Of a stretch of DNA of 60,308 nt, positions 58,009-60,308 are shown piece after piece. Under the pieces are notes generated by a model, which saw only the letters and a list, made by a program, of their open reading frames with translations, was not told where the DNA came from and did not search any database. The stretch's first letter is position 1, and each line of letters starts with the position of its first letter. Position numbers and translations under genes: made by a program. This stretch comes from an archaeon (GTDB lineage Archaea > Nanobdellota > Nanobdellia > Woesearchaeales > GW2011-AR9): NCBI GenBank assembly GCA_023259115.1, contig JAHFQW010000008.1, forward strand, positions 1-60,308, in the 5' to 3' direction.

Positions 58009-58476
58009 ATGAATGAATACTTGCTAGAATCCCGTGAAGAACTCAAACGTTTAGAACACATCATCTACGTAAGCTTAAAATATACTCGCACCGTCGATGT
58101 CCTCATAAATGCTCTTAACCGCATGGTATCCACGTTTGACCTCATCATCGAGGCATTTCTTGAAAAAGCCAAAGAAGAAAATCTCATCCAATCCCTGCCC
58201 AAAAGCCCCGCCTTGCGTGCCACAACCGTCACAGACATTTATCCCGATGACAAAGAACTGCAAAAATATCTAACATTCTACGCTTTTCTGCGCACCATCC
58301 TCAAACTGCCATATAGCAAACGGGAAGAATATCGCCGTCATGTGACCTTAATCGTCCAACTCGAAAAATCCACTGCAGAAATCAACATCGACAACCTCGT
58401 CAATTGCGAAAAATTCATCCACGAATTCTATAAATACGCCTGGGGCGTCATCGTAGGCAACCCTCAAGAAGATTAA
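58009..58476 (+). CDS. hypothetical helical protein
   Basis: 155-aa ORF; EELKRLEHIIYVSLKYTRTVDVLINALNRMVSTFDLIIEAFL. Confidence 0.7.
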   Translation: MNEYLLESREELKRLEHIIYVSLKYTRTVDVLINALNRMVSTFDLIIEAFLEKAKEENLIQSLPKSPALRATTVTDIYPDDKELQKYLTFYAFLRTILKLPYSKREEYRRHVTLIVQLEKSTAEINIDNLVNCEKFIHEFYKYAWGVIVGNPQED

Positions 58477-58583
58477 ACGTAGTATAACCAAACATCATCT
58501 TCCCAAGATAAATTAATCAAACTCCTCTATACTCTCTTGCCAAAAACATTAAATAGCCCTCACTCTTTCCTTCTTAACAAAAC

Positions 58584-59300
58584 ATGACTCGTTTCATCGC
58601 CATCGTATCAGGAAAAGGAGGTGTTGGAAAAACCACCACCGCCATTAACATAGGGCAAGCTCTCACCGATCTTGGTAAACGTGTAATTGTCGTTGACGCC
58701 AACCTCGTAACTCCTAATATTGGCATCCATCTAGGCATCATGAATCCCGAAGGCACAATAAACAAATTTCTACGCAAAGAAAAAGATATTAAAGATATCA
58801 CCTATCATCATGAATCCGGCTTAACTTTTATTCCCGCTTCACCATCATATAGCGAATTCCAAAAAACTAATCCCCAAAAATTAACCGAAATTTTTGAACA
58901 CCTTGACAATACCGCTGACTACGTCTTAATCGACGCCCCCTCCGGGTTGGGCTACGAAGTCAGTCAAATTCTCAAAAACTCCGATGAAGCACTTATTGTA
59001 ACCACCCCTAATCTAAGCTCCGTTATGGACGCATTAAAAACCATCCAAATGGCTCGTGCCCATGACAACACCATTCCCGGCATCGTGCTAAACATGACCC
59101 ACTGGGCTTCCCGACATGAACTAACACCACAAGAGATTGAACGAATTGTAAATTATCCCATACTCGCAAAAATAAAAGTAGATAGCAGTATCCGTAAATC
59201 TCTGCACCGACAAGTCCCTCTGAATTATATTCAACCCCACTCCCGCTCCGCCAGACAATTTAAGAACATAGCAGAATACATCACATTGCACAAGAAATAA
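58584..59300 (+). CDS. minD: MinD/ParA-family P-loop ATPase
   Basis: ISGKGGVGKTTTAINIGQAL deviant Walker A; DYVLIDAPSGLG. Confidence 0.93.
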   Translation: MTRFIAIVSGKGGVGKTTTAINIGQALTDLGKRVIVVDANLVTPNIGIHLGIMNPEGTINKFLRKEKDIKDITYHHESGLTFIPASPSYSEFQKTNPQKLTEIFEHLDNTADYVLIDAPSGLGYEVSQILKNSDEALIVTTPNLSSVMDALKTIQMARAHDNTIPGIVLNMTHWASRHELTPQEIERIVNYPILAKIKVDSSIRKSLHRQVPLNYIQPHSRSARQFKNIAEYITLHKK

Positions 59301-59334
59301 GAAAATAACAGAACCACCCTCTAGAAAACAAACC

Positions 59335-59853
59335 ATGAAAATCCATCCAAAATTAAAACTCATGCAACAAGGTTGGAACGACGCTGAAATCAACCGAGCA
59401 CAAGCCATCTTAAATGACACCCAGCCACATGATATCTATCTTTCAAAAATCGTCTTTTGGAGTGCTCTCATCGTCATTATTTTTGCCAACCTTCTCGTCT
59501 CTCTTGTATTGATCCCTTTTATCACCGTTTTTAAGAGTTGGATGTTATATTCCATCGTCATCCTCCTCGCAGGAACAATTGGCTTTCTCTACAACTTCCT
59601 CATAACCGACATCGGACACCTCGAACGCCATCATCACGTTCTCGCAAGTATTATTGTCCCCCTCATCGCTCTGCTCAATGTCATCTTAACCGTCACCATC
59701 TCCAACAACATCATCACCGAACTCAAAATCAACAACTCTCAGCATAACCCCTGGCTGCTCAGCATCGTCTTTGTCATCGCCTTCATTCTTCCCTACTTAT
59801 TTGACCAGATGAAAACAAACTACCATGCCAGCCGAGCCGTAGTCATAAAATAA
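59335..59853 (+). CDS. hypothetical membrane protein (4 predicted TM segments)
   Basis: Hydrophobic segments after a short cytoplasmic helical region. Confidence 0.75.
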   Translation: MKIHPKLKLMQQGWNDAEINRAQAILNDTQPHDIYLSKIVFWSALIVIIFANLLVSLVLIPFITVFKSWMLYSIVILLAGTIGFLYNFLITDIGHLERHHHVLASIIVPLIALLNVILTVTISNNIITELKINNSQHNPWLLSIVFVIAFILPYLFDQMKTNYHASRAVVIK

Positions 59854-59919
59854 CATTAAAAAAGTAAAACATAAATGACATACTCCCTAAATAAATCCAG
59901 CTAAAGCAGTGGAACAATC

Positions 59920-60258
59920 TCAATAGTTAAATCTCTTTTCGTACTCTTTATGATCAAACCATTCTAGAATTATGTTCACAATTTTTAATTCATCACTTTC
60001 AATAGTGTACACCAATCGCCATGCGCTGGGTAAATCATACTTCCATAAATTAGTTATGTTGTGTTCTTGAACATATTTTTTTGGCCATAAATTCTTAGGA
60101 ATTTTAATGCCACAGGTTGGATTCTGCTTTAAATCATCCATAGCCCGATTGATGAATTTGTAGAGTTGCTTGTCTTCAAACTGTCATTCATTAAGACGTT
60201 CAAAGAGTTCTTTAAGTTTCTGGGAGATAAAAGCGACGTGGATTTGTTTGTTGTTCAT
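59920..60258 (-). pseudogene. RelE-like toxin gene interrupted by an in-frame TGA at 60184-60186
   Basis: Hand translation: MNNKQIHVAFISQKLKELFERLNE*QFEDKQLYKFINRAMDDLKQNPTCGIKIPKNLWPKKYVQEHNITNLWKYDLPSAWRLVYTIESDELKIVNIILEWFDHKEYEKRFNY. Confidence 0.8.
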
Positions 60259-60308
60259 CGTATGATTAAATCCTCTCTTACTAATCTCTTTATTCTTTCT
60301 GGATTGAA

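Noticed and set aside
60184-60186. TGA as evidence of an alternative genetic code
   Set aside because: TGA terminates other intact genes in the window, so a local nonsense mutation is more parsimonious.

Overview
AT-rich archaeal genome fragment. Gene repertoire and order look like a DPANN/Woesearchaeota-type genome, but this is an inference from content only. The backbone is a complete universal r-protein operon on the minus strand (L3-L4-L23-L2-S19-L22-S3-L29-SUI1-Rnp1-S17-L14-L24-S4e-L5-S14-S8-L6-L32e-L19e-L18-S5-L30-L15-SecY, about 33.2 to 18.2 kb). Other informational genes are pelota (5' truncated), pheS/pheT, L14e, L34e, an EMC3/DUF106 homolog, NOP5-fibrillarin, RFC small subunit, an RNase P RNA gene, Sec61-beta (below the ORF-track length cutoff), NAC and a MinD-like ATPase. 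Accessory content is rich in toxin-antitoxin modules (HEPN-MNT, VapBC, RelBE, DUF4258/YgiT, HicAB, an interrupted RelE), plus a Fic protein, surface lipoproteins and orphan proteins. The most unusual signals are: (1) a family of intergenic elements built from nested palindromes, present in minimal (about 34.85 kb), expanded (about 53.0 kb) and rearranged (about 56.2 kb) forms; (2) an imperfect ~82-bp direct repeat derived from the 3' end of a host gene, flanking the HEPN-MNT cassette; (3) an in-frame TGA in a RelE-like toxin at the right edge; (4) a G9 tract just upstream of the TATA box of a 1100-aa S-layer-like lipoprotein gene. No tRNA, rRNA or CRISPR array was found by eye.
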